Counted from the first letter of the stretch, positions 42,962-52,420 are shown. The stretch is DNA of 64,000 bases from VRUE01 sp963816785 (GCA_963816785.1 CAWFLL010000004.1:1054001-1118000), one strand, 5' to 3'. Notes: a model not told the origin generated them from the letters alone. A program made the numbers and translations.

Positions 42962-44533
42962 ATGCGCCTGTCGATTCGATTCCTGCTGATCGCAACTGTG
43001 TGCCTGGCCGTACCCCCCACCGCACATGCCGCGACCCCGTTCACGGCCGGGTCGGGGGCTGCGCCGACGGTCGCGGTCGGCCCCGACGGGACCGGCCACG
43101 TCGTCTGGGAGACGACGGAAACCGACACTGCGGTCGGCTACTGCCGCATCAGCGCCGGAGCAACCAGTTGCAATCGCACCGACCTGCTCCCCTTCCCCGG
43201 CATCGAAAACCAACGGGCCAGCAGCAAGGCCCGGGTGTTCACCCCCGCCCCGAACAAAGTCGTGATCGTCGCCGGCTGCTGGCTGTGCCCGACCGGAGTC
43301 CAGGACAGGACCTATCGCTGGATCTCGACCAACAACGGAACCAGCTTCGGCATACCGGCGGAAATCGGCAACGGGCCGGAAACCGCCGGCTTCGGCACCT
43401 GGCTCGAGAATGTCGGCATCTTCGTCGCCGCCAGCGGCTCGTTTGTGAAGGCTGCGGCCACCAACGGCGCCGAGGGGGTGCAGTACGCGACCGGCGGGAT
43501 CTTCGTCTACGGGCCCGAGGTCGTGCGCGTCCAGGGCAGCAACGAGTTGGTGGCGGCGACCAATGACCTCGAGGTCGTCAAGTACGGGGTCTACTACAAA
43601 AACACCTTGCTCAACGTCCCCAGCATCAACACCGAATCCAACTGGGAAGTCGATAAGACGCTCCCATCTCCCGAGCCGGACAACAGCGACACGGCGCTGA
43701 ACAGCGGCCCGAACGGCGTCTTCCTCACCTACCGATGGTTCGTCGCGTTGGATTCGCACGTCGGCCTGCGCCGCTACGACCCGGTCACGAACACCTTCGG
43801 CGGCCAGATCTATGTCGAGGGGCCCGACCCGATCGAGAACAACAGCCTCCAGGAGCCCGACAGCTTCCAGGACCCGTCGGGCCGGATCCACGTGGTCTGG
43901 TCGACGCTCTTCGGCGGCGGCCGCCTCCGCTACACCGTCAGCGATTCCTCCGCGGGCAACTTCTCCGCCGCCGCCACCCTGGCCAGATCCGAAGGGTTCT
44001 ATGAGCCGGAGATCGCCGCCGGCGCCGACGGCCATGGCTTCGTGACCTGGACACCCGGCTCCACCGGGGCGATCCGGGTCGTGCCGATCGACCCGCAGGC
44101 GGAGTCGGGGGTGACCCCCGACACGACGCCACCGGACGTCAGCGGATTCGACATCGGCGACACCACCCTCTTCCCCGGGCAGGGCACCCGCTTCACCTTC
44201 AGGTCGACGGAGGCAGGCCAGGCGGTCCTGACAATCGAAAAGCGCTTCAAAGGCGTCAAGAAAAAACGCAAAGGCAAAAAAGTCTGCGTTGCTGCGAAAA
44301 AAAGCAAAAAAAAGAACTGCACCGGCTTCAAGAAAATCGGCCAGATTCGTCAGAAAGTGACCGTGGGCCGCAACACGATCGAGTTCAACGGGCGGATCGC
44401 CGGCCGCAAACTGAAGCCCGGCCAGTACCGCGCCAGCCTCGTGGTCTCCGACGCCGCCGGCCAGGTGTCGCGGACCGAGACGGTTCGCTTCGAAGTCATC
44501 AAGCCGAAAAAAGGGAAACGCTCAGGGCGCTAG
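42962..44533 (+). CDS. Secreted beta-propeller-like protein with basic C-terminal module
   Basis: The 523-aa product starts with a signal peptide (FLLIATVCLAVPPTAHAA). The middle contains sialidase/BNR-like phrases (GRIHVVWSTLFGGGRLRY, HGFVTWTPGS), suggesting a propeller. The C-terminal 120 residues are a lysine-rich beta module (RFTFRSTEAGQAVLTIEK, then KPGQYRASLVVSDAAGQ) shared with other proteins in this window. GGGGAGATC precedes ATG 42962, a good ribosome binding site. Its function is unknown. Confidence 0.78.
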   Translation: MRLSIRFLLIATVCLAVPPTAHAATPFTAGSGAAPTVAVGPDGTGHVVWETTETDTAVGYCRISAGATSCNRTDLLPFPGIENQRASSKARVFTPAPNKVVIVAGCWLCPTGVQDRTYRWISTNNGTSFGIPAEIGNGPETAGFGTWLENVGIFVAASGSFVKAAATNGAEGVQYATGGIFVYGPEVVRVQGSNELVAATNDLEVVKYGVYYKNTLLNVPSINTESNWEVDKTLPSPEPDNSDTALNSGPNGVFLTYRWFVALDSHVGLRRYDPVTNTFGGQIYVEGPDPIENNSLQEPDSFQDPSGRIHVVWSTLFGGGRLRYTVSDSSAGNFSAAATLARSEGFYEPEIAAGADGHGFVTWTPGSTGAIRVVPIDPQAESGVTPDTTPPDVSGFDIGDTTLFPGQGTRFTFRSTEAGQAVLTIEKRFKGVKKKRKGKKVCVAAKKSKKKNCTGFKKIGQIRQKVTVGRNTIEFNGRIAGRKLKPGQYRASLVVSDAAGQVSRTETVRFEVIKPKKGKRSGR

Positions 44534-44543
44534 CACCCCTGAG
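44521..44543. terminator. Hairpin at the 3' end of the 43-kb secreted-protein gene
   Basis: CTCAGGG (44521-44527) pairs with CCCTGAG (44537-44543) around a 9-nt loop. It overlaps the stop of the plus-strand gene and faces a minus-strand gene remnant, so it may serve both directions. There is no T-run. Confidence 0.4.
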
Positions 44544-44557
44544 TGGGCTCGCTCCGA

Positions 44558-44867
44558 TCAGCGCCTGCGGCGGGGCGGGCTGACCGTCAGCTTGAAGCGC
44601 TTCCTGTTGGCCCCTCCGTAGACCGCGACCCTGTAGGTGCCCGGGCGGAGCGGTCGGCCCCGGTGCAGAGCGCCGCTGAAGCGGAGGAGGTTCTGCCCGG
44701 CCTGGGCGGCGTAGATGAATCCACCGAGGCTGCGCGGCTTTTGCTTCTTGCCCGACTTCCTGCTGAAGAGGAAGGTGACGTCAGCCGCCGCGGAGCTGTT
44801 GAATCGCAACAGCACGCCCGCTCGCTTCTTCGGCTTTGTCGCGCTCGCTAACGCGGCCGGGACCCGG
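44558..44867 (-). pseudogene. 3' fragment of a secreted-protein gene (C-terminal beta module)
   Basis: The minus-strand frame from about 44867 to 44558 encodes VLLRFNSSAAADVTFLFSRK, then LLRFSGALHRGRPLRPGTYR, the same type of basic C-terminal module that ends the 42962 and 35369 proteins. No signal peptide or N-terminal domain precedes it. The open frame continues to 45082, but that part is antisense to a plus-strand fragment with clear homology to the same module, so it is not coding. The gene is 5'-truncated at about 44.87 kb. Confidence 0.55.
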
Positions 44868-45181
44868 GCTGTCTGGGCGACCGGGGCTTTGCCGCCTTCC
44901 TCTTCGACTATCCCGATGGGGCGGTCGTCCGCCGCTACCTGGAGTCGCCGACCTGCCCGGTCGACGCCATTGTCCGAGGCGCCCAGCAGAGCAAACGCGT
45001 CGTCGTCGGCAGGGTGAAGAGCAGGAAGCCGTCGCGCAGGGTGATCATCCGCGTCCGCGGCAAGCTCGCCGGCAAGCTCCACAGCGGCGGCCGCTTCCGC
45101 GCCACCGCGATCGCCACCGACCCGGCGCGGAACCGGTCCAGGGCAAAGCGCCTGAAGATCAAGGTCAAGCGACAGTCCTGA
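44868..45181 (+). pseudogene. 3' fragment of a second secreted-protein gene, back to back with the previous one
   Basis: The plus-strand frame ending in TGA at 45179-45181 encodes FAAFLFDYPDGAVVRRY and then VVVGRVKSRKPSRRVIIRVR and GGRFRATAIATDPARN, the end of a module of the same kind. There is no start or signal peptide. It abuts the minus-strand fragment at about 44.87 kb, so two truncated genes point away from a common junction. Confidence 0.55.
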
Positions 45182-45208
45182 GCATCTACCTTTCCTGACC
45201 CGGCGGGG

Positions 45209-45518
45209 TCAGCAGAGGAGTCGCTTGTGCTGAAGGATCAGCTGGTTCGAAAAGGCCGGGAGCTTGGCGATTATCACCCCACTGCAATCGCCGCCTCCGG
45301 TGAAGAAGAAGTTCGCGAGACAGTCGACTCGGTGCAGGGATTGACGCCTACACGGGTTGACGGACCACGACCTGCAGCCCATCGGCCCCGGCGCAGATCG
45401 AGGCGGTTTTTTGGGCGATCGCCCGCTTCGCATCGCCGAATCTGAGCAGATGGGCACCCGCGGTGCTCGCAAACAGAAGCAGACCGGCAATCGCGACGAC
45501 AGAGACCTTTACCTTCAT
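45209..45518 (-). pseudogene. Small cysteine-containing secreted protein, frameshifted
   Basis: ATG 45518 is preceded by GAGGAGAG and encodes a signal peptide (VSVVAIAGLLLFASTAGA) and then ICAGADGLQVVVR, ending at a TAG (45348-45350). Another frame continues directly with NPCRRQSLHRVDCLANFFF and GGGDCSG to the TGA at 45209. Together they give a protein of about 103 aa with four or more cysteines, which looks like the ancestral gene. The shift lies at about 45350-45365. A 56-aa truncated product from the first frame is the alternative. Confidence 0.55.
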
Positions 45519-45691
45519 TTATCTCTCCTCGGAGTCCCTGCCACTTTACGGTGGTGACCCTACCCCACCCAACGCCTTCGCGCGAGGGGTCGGGATGGCA
45601 AAACACAGATCCTCAAACGCGCCTAGGGAGGTTGGTGATGGCAGCAATGACGGCAGGATGATTCGAGAAAACTGGGCTGAGCTGGCGACGG

Positions 45692-46852
45692 TCAGCAGCC
45701 CGGCAGCAGACTCGCTTCCGGGAAGGACGTGACGAACACGTTCTTGGACCAGCAGTTGCCATCCCCGGACCCATCCCAGGCCAGGTCTTTGGCGAAGACC
45801 GGTGGCAGCGACGGCGCCGGGCTGTGCCCGTTGCCCACCGCCAGATTCGAGATGACGCTGTTGCCATCGGGGTCGGGGTCGATGTCGAGGCTGGCACAGA
45901 CTTCCGGTGGTAGTTCCTGGGCCAGGCAGATGTTGGCGACGGCGATTCCATAGGAGTCGTTGCCGGTCACCACGTTTGCCCTGACGAGGTTGTCGTCGGT
46001 GGCCATCAGCAGGATGCCCGTGCCGGGTGGAACCCCGCACACCGCATCGCCCGGCTCGGTGCAGGTGTTGGGCCGGTTGTTTTCCCCCACGAAGTTGTGC
46101 TCGATCACGTTGTCGCTGTTCACCTTCGCGTCCAGGAACGGGAGATCGAAGGACAGGATCCCGCCGGTATTGCCGAAGGCCAGGTTGTGGTCGGCCCGGA
46201 TTCCGACGCTGTTCTCGATCTCAAAGCCGCTGACGTTGTCGGTCGCGACGTTGTGGTCCATGCGGGAGTCGAACGATTGGCCGATGTAGTGCCCGGTGTC
46301 GTTCGCGCCCGAGGCGAATGAATGATCGAGGCGGCCGTCGAACACGTGCGAGGGGAAGATCCCGTACTCCTCGTTGTCGACCGCCACCACATCGGTGACG
46401 CGCCAGTCCTCGACGCAGGCCAGCAGGACGCCGTCGTCCTCGAATCCCCTCACCGTGATGCCCTTGATCAGGGAGCCGTGGACCCGCAGGCTCGGGTCGT
46501 CGAGACAGCCACCGCCGCCCTCGCGCCCGACGGAGATGCCCTCGTTCTGACCGGCGGCGCCCGCCTCGAGCACCACGCGCTTGCCGTGGCCTCCCTGCCG
46601 GCCGACGATGCTGATGTCGTCCTCGGTGACGACCACCGCGCAGCTCCGTGATGGCCTCGGGGGGCATTGCGTGCTCGACTCGGTGTAGGTGCCGGGTGCC
46701 ATCTGGACCGTGTCGCCGGGGTGGGCCCGGTCGACAGCGGCCTGGATCGATTGCCCGACCTGAACCTTGAGCACCTTTGCAGTCGCGGCTGCCGGGAGGA
46801 CAAGCAGAGATGCCGCGATCGCCACCAGAAACAGCTTCACCGCCGATCGCAT
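45692..46852 (-). CDS. Secreted right-handed beta-helix (NosD/pectate-lyase-like) protein
   Basis: The 386-aa protein has a signal peptide (VAIAASLLVLPAAATA) and an N-terminal segment QVGQSIQAAVDRAHPGDTVQM typical of parallel beta-helix proteins. Repeated turns such as NTGGILSFDLP, DNVIEHNFVGENNRPN and NLVRANVVTGNDSYGIAV form the helix. Several cysteines are spaced through the chain. It is probably a carbohydrate- or surface-binding protein; no catalytic residues can be assigned. Confidence 0.82.
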   Translation of the reverse strand: MRSAVKLFLVAIAASLLVLPAAATAKVLKVQVGQSIQAAVDRAHPGDTVQMAPGTYTESSTQCPPRPSRSCAVVVTEDDISIVGRQGGHGKRVVLEAGAAGQNEGISVGREGGGGCLDDPSLRVHGSLIKGITVRGFEDDGVLLACVEDWRVTDVVAVDNEEYGIFPSHVFDGRLDHSFASGANDTGHYIGQSFDSRMDHNVATDNVSGFEIENSVGIRADHNLAFGNTGGILSFDLPFLDAKVNSDNVIEHNFVGENNRPNTCTEPGDAVCGVPPGTGILLMATDDNLVRANVVTGNDSYGIAVANICLAQELPPEVCASLDIDPDPDGNSVISNLAVGNGHSPAPSLPPVFAKDLAWDGSGDGNCWSKNVFVTSFPEASLLPGC

Positions 46853-46935
46853 CAGACCTCCTGGTCTTCTGTGCGGGCCAGTCGACCCGTCTGGGCTCTA
46901 AGCGAGCGGGTACCCGCCAAGCCGGCGTGCAAACC

Positions 46936-47150
46936 TCAAATGCACGCGCAAGGATCCGTCAGGAATTCCACGCCCGTGCGGGCGTCCACGATCGCCCACT
47001 CCCCAAGACGGCTCCGGCACCTCGTGGCGGGCGCGAATCGCCGGGTCGCGCCAGATATCCACCAGGGCTGGTGCGTCGTGGACTGAGAATGCCCGCAGGC
47101 GCACGACGCTCCGTCGGACGGCACGGGAGGTCGAGTGGCACGAAGGCCAT
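46936..47150 (-). pseudogene. GNAT acetyltransferase remnant
   Basis: From an ATG at 47150 three frames together spell a GNAT N-terminus: MAFVPLDLP in one frame, VRLRAFSVHDAPALVDIWRD and EVPEPSW in a second, and EWAIVDARTGVEFLTD in a third. At least two frameshifts separate them, and the acetyl-CoA-binding half is absent. The 46853-47184 interval otherwise holds nothing I recognise. Confidence 0.5.
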
Positions 47151-47184
47151 CGCCGCAAGGCTAGGCGACCCACCCCCGTAGGGG

Positions 47185-47901
47185 TCAGGTATTTCGAGAC
47201 GCGGCAAGGTCGACGAGTCGCGCCTCGGGGACAGCCGCAGAGGCGACGAACATGCAGGTGTGGCCCTGCTGGGTCCAGGTGACGAGCGTGTGCTCTCCCG
47301 CATCGACGACGTGGTAGGTGTTGCCCGCGCGGGTCACCGGGTGGCCAGGTGGTTTCTCTCCGAGGGGCTCGCCGGCGACGATCGAGTATCCGAGCCGCGC
47401 ACCGTCGGGGTTGCGGTAGAAGACGGTCTTGACGGTGCGGTCGGAGATCTCGTCCACGCGACTGCCGACGGCCTTCCAGCCGAAGCTCTTCTGCCAATCG
47501 GGGAAGGGAATCGGCCCGACCCGGGCTGCGAGGACGGGCGGGTCGCCACCTTCCGGCGGCGGAGCGGGCCTGGTCGCTTCGAGCCCTGCGGCTGCTTCGA
47601 CCGCGGCCAGCGACGGCGCCGAGGACTCGCTGCCCGCCTGGATCGCGACGACGATTCCGGCCAGCGCCGCTGCCGTCGCGGCCGTCGCGGCCAGGATCCG
47701 TGGGCGCCGCCAGAAGGAGGCCTTCGGCGCCGCCTGGGCCCGCTCGCGGTCGCGCTCGATCGACTCGCGCAGGGACTGGGGCGCATGGGTGTCCGCGACC
47801 GCGGCCGAGATCAGCGCCTCGCCCTTCTTCGCCAGGGCGAGCTCCTGATCGCTTAGGGGCGCGTCGTCGTCGCTCAGAGGGGTGTCGTCTTCGTGGTGCA
47901 T
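47185..47901 (-). CDS. Probable membrane anti-sigma factor for the adjacent ECF sigma gene
   Basis: The 238-aa protein has an acidic N-terminal cytosolic part (about 70 residues, ending SLRESIERDRERAQ), one membrane helix (ILAATAATAAALAGIVVAI) and an extracytosolic domain of about 130 residues. The zinc-binding HxxxCxxC signature of ZAS anti-sigma factors is absent. The assignment rests on topology and on its position 5 bp behind an ECF sigma gene on the same strand. The outer domain contains TYHVVDAGEHTLVTW and may sense an envelope signal. Confidence 0.65.
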   Translation of the reverse strand: MHHEDDTPLSDDDAPLSDQELALAKKGEALISAAVADTHAPQSLRESIERDRERAQAAPKASFWRRPRILAATAATAAALAGIVVAIQAGSESSAPSLAAVEAAAGLEATRPAPPPEGGDPPVLAARVGPIPFPDWQKSFGWKAVGSRVDEISDRTVKTVFYRNPDGARLGYSIVAGEPLGEKPPGHPVTRAGNTYHVVDAGEHTLVTWTQQGHTCMFVASAAVPEARLVDLAASRNT

Positions 47902-47906
47902 GTAGT

Positions 47907-48434
47907 TCAGTCTCTACCTGATTGGACGCCTTCTGGGGGCGATTCCATCCCGCGCGCGACCTGGGCGCGGGCCCGGAACAGCCTCGAGGTGATTGTCGCC
48001 TCCTTGGTGTCGAGGAGGCTGGCCGCCTCGGCGTAGCTGAGCCCCACCACGTCGACCGCGACCAGGGCGTCACGAAAGGACTCGGGGAGGCCGGCGATCG
48101 TCGCGAAGACCTCGCGGGCCTCGACGGCGAGATCCGGGCGCGTGGCCGGGCTCGGGTCGACCGGCTCGAAGCCCTCGGCAAGGGCCTCCGGCCTGAGCCG
48201 CCGCGCCGCCTTGCGGCGGGAGCTGATGAACGTATTGCGCAGTACGCTCAGCAGGTACCCGATGTCATTTTCGTTGCGGACCCGACGCGGCTTCGCCAGG
48301 ACCAGCGCGAAGGTCTCCTGCACGAGATCCTCGGCATCGGCGCGGGAGCCCGAGAGAGCCCAAGCGGCGCGGAAGAGGCGATCTATGTGATCCCCCAGGG
48401 TGCTGGGATCGAGGATCCGGCCGTCGGCGGCCAC
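47907..48434 (-). CDS. ECF-type RNA polymerase sigma factor
   Basis: The 175-aa protein has sigma region 2 (RLFRAAWALSGSRADAEDLVQETF) and region 4 (GLSYAEAASLLDTKEATITSRLFRAR) separated by a short linker, the ECF architecture. The open frame extends to TTG 48503, but this lies one base from a strong terminator hairpin. GTG 48434, 7 nt behind a TAGCCT box, gives a leaderless start of normal ECF length and is preferred. The adjacent membrane protein is its likely anti-sigma factor. Confidence 0.85.
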   Translation of the reverse strand: MAADGRILDPSTLGDHIDRLFRAAWALSGSRADAEDLVQETFALVLAKPRRVRNENDIGYLLSVLRNTFISSRRKAARRLRPEALAEGFEPVDPSPATRPDLAVEAREVFATIAGLPESFRDALVAVDVVGLSYAEAASLLDTKEATITSRLFRARAQVARGMESPPEGVQSGRD

Positions 48435-48503
48435 CGTCGCGAGGCTATCAACGGTCGACGTGCTCAATCTGTGGCTGGGAGCTGTGCATCGGTCGATGTG
48501 CAA

Positions 48504-48538
48504 AAGAGGAGGCCCCGCGTTCGGCGGGGCCTCCTCTT
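48504..48538 (-). terminator. Strong GC hairpin terminator between the beta-roll gene and the sigma gene
   Basis: AAGAGGAGGCCCCGC (48504-48518) pairs fully with GCGGGGCCTCCTCTT (48524-48538) around a 5-nt loop. It stands 16 bp after the stop of the minus-strand beta-roll gene. In the minus direction the stem ends in CTCTT followed by TTGCA. Confidence 0.75.
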
Positions 48539-48554
48539 GGGCGTGGCGTCTTGC

Positions 48555-50400
48555 CTAACGAGAAGGGAATCGCAGGCCGACGTCCACAGTTCCCGCCGCC
48601 GTGTTGCCGGCGGCGTCGGAGCTCGAGACCCGGATGCGGGTCGAGAGCTTGCCGTGCCTGGCGAGTCCCGCGGCACCGCCGTTGACCCGAACCGACACGG
48701 TCTTCCTCTGCCCGGGGGCCAGGTTGACCGTCGCCGATCCGAGCACCAGCACCGCTCGAACCTTGCCCAGCTTGACGGCCTTCGCCGTCTCCAGGGTCAG
48801 GGCCGTGCGGCACCCTCCCGCCTCTGCCGCCGGGCATGAGACCGGCGCGCGGGCGATGAGCTTTCCGTGGCTGCGGATCACCGCGACCTTGCCCACTGTG
48901 GGAAGGATCGCGGTCGTGTCGCCCACAGGCTGCGGGGTCGGAGCCGGAGCCGGTGTGGCATCGACCGCCTCGACGCCGTCGATCGCGTCGACGGTTACCT
49001 CGTCGGTCTGGGCGCTGTCGTTGCCGACCCCGCCGCGGACCAGGTCGCCTGTCACGTCCCGGGCGAACAGCCGATCTTCGCCTTCGTTGCCGTCGAGGAC
49101 GTCGCTTCCGCCGCCTCCGGTGAGCGTGTCGTTCCCGGAGCCGCCGAAGAAGCTGTCCGCCTCGCCGGCACCGTTGAGTTCGTCATTGCCGGCGTTGCCG
49201 TCGGCGACCACCTGCAGCGCTGACCCTTCGTCGGTCACGCTGAAGGTGTCGTTGCCGCCGATGCCGTTGACCGCGACGACCTCGTTGTCGGGCTCGATTT
49301 GCAGCGTGAACGGGACGAGGTTCGTGCGCTGGAAGGTCGCGCCGAACGCGTCGGCGGTGAGTTCCGTGGCGTCGCCCGCGGTCGCGGAGCCGTTGACCTC
49401 GACGCGGTCGAAGCCGGGCCCACCTTCGTTGACCGGGTCGCTGCCGTCGCCGTTGTTCCAGACGATCGAGTCATCGCCGGCGTCGGCGAAGAGGGCATCG
49501 CTGCCGGTGCCGCCGACGATCGCGATCGTCGCCGCCGCCACCTTCGATGACATCGTTTTCGTCGCCGCCGTTGACCTGGTCGGCGCCGTCGCCGCCGGCG
49601 AGGGTGTCAACGCCGCTGCCGCCGTTGACCTGGTCGGCGCCGTCTCCGCCGACCAACCTGTCACCGGCGCTGCCGCCGTTGAGGGTCAGGACGGTGAGGC
49701 CGGCGAGACCGGTCGGAACCGCGGGATCCGGCGTGAAGTGGTCCACGCCGCCGAGCCCGTTGACCGTCAGGCGCTCGGCCTGGACTTCGATTTCGAATTT
49801 CACCAGGTTGGTGCGTTCGAACAGCACCCAGCCCGGTTCGTTGGCGTTGGGCTTGGCGTTGAACTCGTCGCCGACGGTCGGGGCTCCGTTGACCTCGACT
49901 TCGTCCGTGCCCGCGCCGCCTTCGTCGCGGTCGGTGGCGTCGCCGTTGTTCCAGACGAGCACGTCGTTGCCTTCGCCGCCCTCGAGCCGATCCACGCCTT
50001 TGAAGCCGACCACGCGGTCTTCACCGGCCTCGCCATGCAGGACGTCGCCTTTGGCGCCGCCGGTCAGCAGGTCGTCGCCTTCGCCGCCGTTGATCGTCAG
50101 TTTGTCGTAGTTCGTGTTGCCGAGCCCGGTCGCGTCGACGGTGTCGCCACCGCCGCCGGCGTTGACGACGATCTGGGCATTGGCGTCCGCGGCAAGCGTC
50201 GTCGCCGTGCCGTTGACGGTGATGAAGCCGCCCGCGACTGCGAGCGTAATCGTGTCTGCGCCGGCGTCGCTCGTCACCGTCAGGTTGTTGTTGTTGACGA
50301 CTGGGGGTTCGACGGTCGCGCCCGCGCTACTCGCAGCGGACAGGACACCGACAGTCGCAAGTGCGGCAATCAGGGCCAACCGTCTCGGAAGGGAAATCAT
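48555..50400 (-). pseudogene. Secreted RTX-like calcium-binding beta-roll protein, one frameshift
   Basis: ATG 50400 (GGAGG 8 nt upstream) starts a signal peptide (LALIAALATVGVLSAASSAGA). Hemolysin-type repeats follow: GGEGDDLLTGGAKGD, GGEGNDVLVWNNGD and GGDGADQVNGG. The frame is lost at about 49520-49535, inside a GGxGxD repeat, by a net one-base change. A second frame continues with IVGGTGSDALFADAGDD, more repeats, and a C-terminal module to 48555. Joined length is about 614 aa. The protein should bind calcium in the beta-roll outside the cell. An assembly error is possible because the break lies in repetitive GC-rich sequence. Confidence 0.7.
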
Positions 50401-50609
50401 TGGGAGTACCTCCGGATCGAGTGCACGACCGCCGGATGGCGATCGGGTGCGTCTAATGGCCAAGGACGCCAGGGCATCCCGATCCTTCCCGCGGGCCGGC
50501 GCCAAATCCGCCGTCGACGCCGACTACGTGAGCGAGATCACGTGGGAGGGCAGACTCGGCAGGGGACTAAGCTTCGTGCGGCCATGTCCTCCAGCTAGGA
50601 GATGTCGTG

Positions 50610-51776
50610 ATGGAGGCTCTTACGCGGTGGCGAGTGGCGGTTGTGGCGGTGCTCGCGGTGTCGAGTTGCCTATGGCTGGCGGGGCAGGCCGGCGCGTACG
50701 TCTACTGGGCAAGCGGCGCCACCGGCAACATCGGGCGGGCCAATCTCGACGGCTCAGGCTCCAACCCGAACTTCATCGGGGGCGCCACGGACGCGATCGG
50801 GGTGGCGGTCGACGGGCAGCACGTCTACTGGGCGAACAACACGGCTGACACGATCGGCCGGGCGAACCTCGACGGCTCAGGCGTCAACCAGGGCTTCGTC
50901 AGCGGCGCCAACTCCCCGAAAGGATTAGCCGTCGACGGCCAGTACGTCTACTGGTCCAACGGCTGCTGCGCGATCGGGCGGGTGAACCTCGACGGCTCCG
51001 GAGCCAATCCGAACTTCATCAGCGGCGCGATCTCCCCGGTCACCTCGAAGATAGGAGTGGCGGTCGACGGCCAGCACCTCTATTGGGCCAACGTCACCTT
51101 GGGAAACGGCGAAAACGGCACCACGATTGGGCGGGCAAACCTCGACGGATCCGGCGTCGACCAGGGTTTCATCGGCGGCGCCAGCGAACCGTACGGGGTG
51201 GCGGTCGACGGCCAGCACGTTTACTGGACCAACCGCGGCACCGAAACGATCGGCCGCGCCGGGCTCAACGGCTCCGGCGCAGACCAGAGCTTCATCAGCG
51301 GCGCCAGCGGCATCTTCGGCATCGCGGTCGACGGCCAGCATGTCTACTGGGCCAATGGCAGCGCCATCGCCAGCTCGATCGGCCAGGCCAACCTCGACGG
51401 CTCCGGCGTAAACCAGAGCCTCATCGGCGGCGCCGGCGGCCCGGTCGGAGTGGCGGTCGACGCGCTCTCGCCCCCGAACGCATTCAACCTTCTCGCAAAG
51501 CGTCTCAACAAGAAGAATGGGACGGCAGTCCTGATCGTCAGCCTCCCCGGGCCTGGCCAACTCGCCCTCACGGGAAGCGGGATCAGGAAGCAGAGCAAGA
51601 GCGCGAGCGCCGCCGGCAATGTGAAGCTGAAGGTACGCGCCAAGGGCAGGAAGATGCGCAAGCTGAACAAGACCGGCCGGGTGAAGGTCAAGGCAAAGGT
51701 GACCTACACCCCGACCGGCGGCGACCCGAGCAGCAAGGCGAAGCTGATCAAGCTCGTCAAGCGGCGCGGCGCTTGA
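50610..51776 (+). CDS. Secreted YWTD-like beta-propeller protein
   Basis: The 388-aa protein has a signal peptide (VAVLAVSSCLWLAGQAGA) and six or seven repeats of about 43 residues, each with VAVDGQHVYWAN, TIGRANLDGSGVNQ and FIxGA, as in LDL-receptor YWTD propellers. Repeats are also highly similar at DNA level. The C-terminal 100 residues form the module GTAVLIVSLPGPGQL to VTYTPTGGDP, which also ends the beta-helix protein at 55577. AGGAGA lies 8 nt before ATG 50610; a GTG at 50607 is alternative. The 209-bp upstream region is a divergent promoter region with no element I can name. Confidence 0.82.
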   Translation: MEALTRWRVAVVAVLAVSSCLWLAGQAGAYVYWASGATGNIGRANLDGSGSNPNFIGGATDAIGVAVDGQHVYWANNTADTIGRANLDGSGVNQGFVSGANSPKGLAVDGQYVYWSNGCCAIGRVNLDGSGANPNFISGAISPVTSKIGVAVDGQHLYWANVTLGNGENGTTIGRANLDGSGVDQGFIGGASEPYGVAVDGQHVYWTNRGTETIGRAGLNGSGADQSFISGASGIFGIAVDGQHVYWANGSAIASSIGQANLDGSGVNQSLIGGAGGPVGVAVDALSPPNAFNLLAKRLNKKNGTAVLIVSLPGPGQLALTGSGIRKQSKSASAAGNVKLKVRAKGRKMRKLNKTGRVKVKAKVTYTPTGGDPSSKAKLIKLVKRRGA

Positions 51777-52420
51777 GCTTGAACGTGCGCGTTGCCGGGG
51801 TCGGGTCGACGTTGCCCGCAACGTCGGTCGCGCGCACGCTGAACGTGTGCTTCTTGAAGTGCGCGGTTGCCCTGATGCGGTAGCGCTTCGGCGAGCTGCA
51901 GGGCTTGTAGGCCGCCCTGTCGAGCTTGTTCGAAGCTCGAGCCGGGGTCGTCCGAGCTGAAGCTGAACTTCACCGTCGCCCGTGGCCTTGGTTTTGAAGC
52001 CGCAACTGGCCACCGCGGCGATCATCGGGTCCTGGGTCTCATCGCCAAACCCGTCGCGGTCGCAATCAGCCTCGACATCCGCATTGACGAGGACGTAGCG
52101 GTCCGTGACCACGCCGGCGCTGAAGGTCGTGGTCTGGCCGTTCGCAAGCGGGGTGATCCTGGCCAGGTAGTAGGCGCCGATTGCGCCGCGATAGGGAAAA
52201 AAGTGCTCCGCAGGATGCGTAGCGTGAGCGTGTCGGCGGGAAGGATGCCGCCGCCTTTGCCGCGCCGCGCCCGCCAGCGCACCACGACGCCGTCGATAGG
52301 CGAGGCAAGTGCCACGCCGGGGTACACGCTGTTCATGAAGATCTTCGCCGCGCCCAGCTGGATCACCCCGGTTCGTTCCGGAAGTGGGTTGGGCCCGATG
52401 GTCACCGCGGCGTGGGCCGG
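51757..52420 (-). pseudogene. Secreted protein remnant (5'-truncated, multiple frameshifts)
   Basis: The minus strand encodes, in successive frames, LSPAHAAVTIGPNPLPERTG (the end of a signal peptide and start of the mature protein), then VLVNADVEADCDRDGFGDET, then FSFSSDDPGSSFE, and finally KLDRAAYKPCSSPKRYR with FSVRATDVAGNVDPTPATR to the TGA at 51757-51759. Three or more frame changes separate these parts. The signal peptide is cut off and its remaining codons run into the end of the carbonic anhydrase gene. The 3' end overlaps the convergent propeller gene by 20 bp. Confidence 0.65.

Noticed and set aside
44868..45082. The 5' part of the minus-strand open frame that ends at 44558
   Set aside because: On the plus strand the same DNA encodes a recognisable C-terminal module, and the minus translation there resembles no protein.
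46898..48181. A 427-codon minus-strand frame across the anti-sigma gene
   Set aside because: It is an alternative frame of the anti-sigma gene that runs into the GNAT remnant. Only its last part has homology, and that is treated as a pseudogene.
48435..48503. TTG 48503 as start of the sigma factor
   Set aside because: It is adjacent to the terminator stem, leaving no room for a leader or promoter. GTG 48434 with its TAGCCT box fits better.
50925..52112. A 395-codon minus-strand frame antisense to the YWTD gene
   Set aside because: Only the first part (about 52020-52112) belongs to the secreted-protein remnant. The rest is the antisense of conserved propeller repeats.
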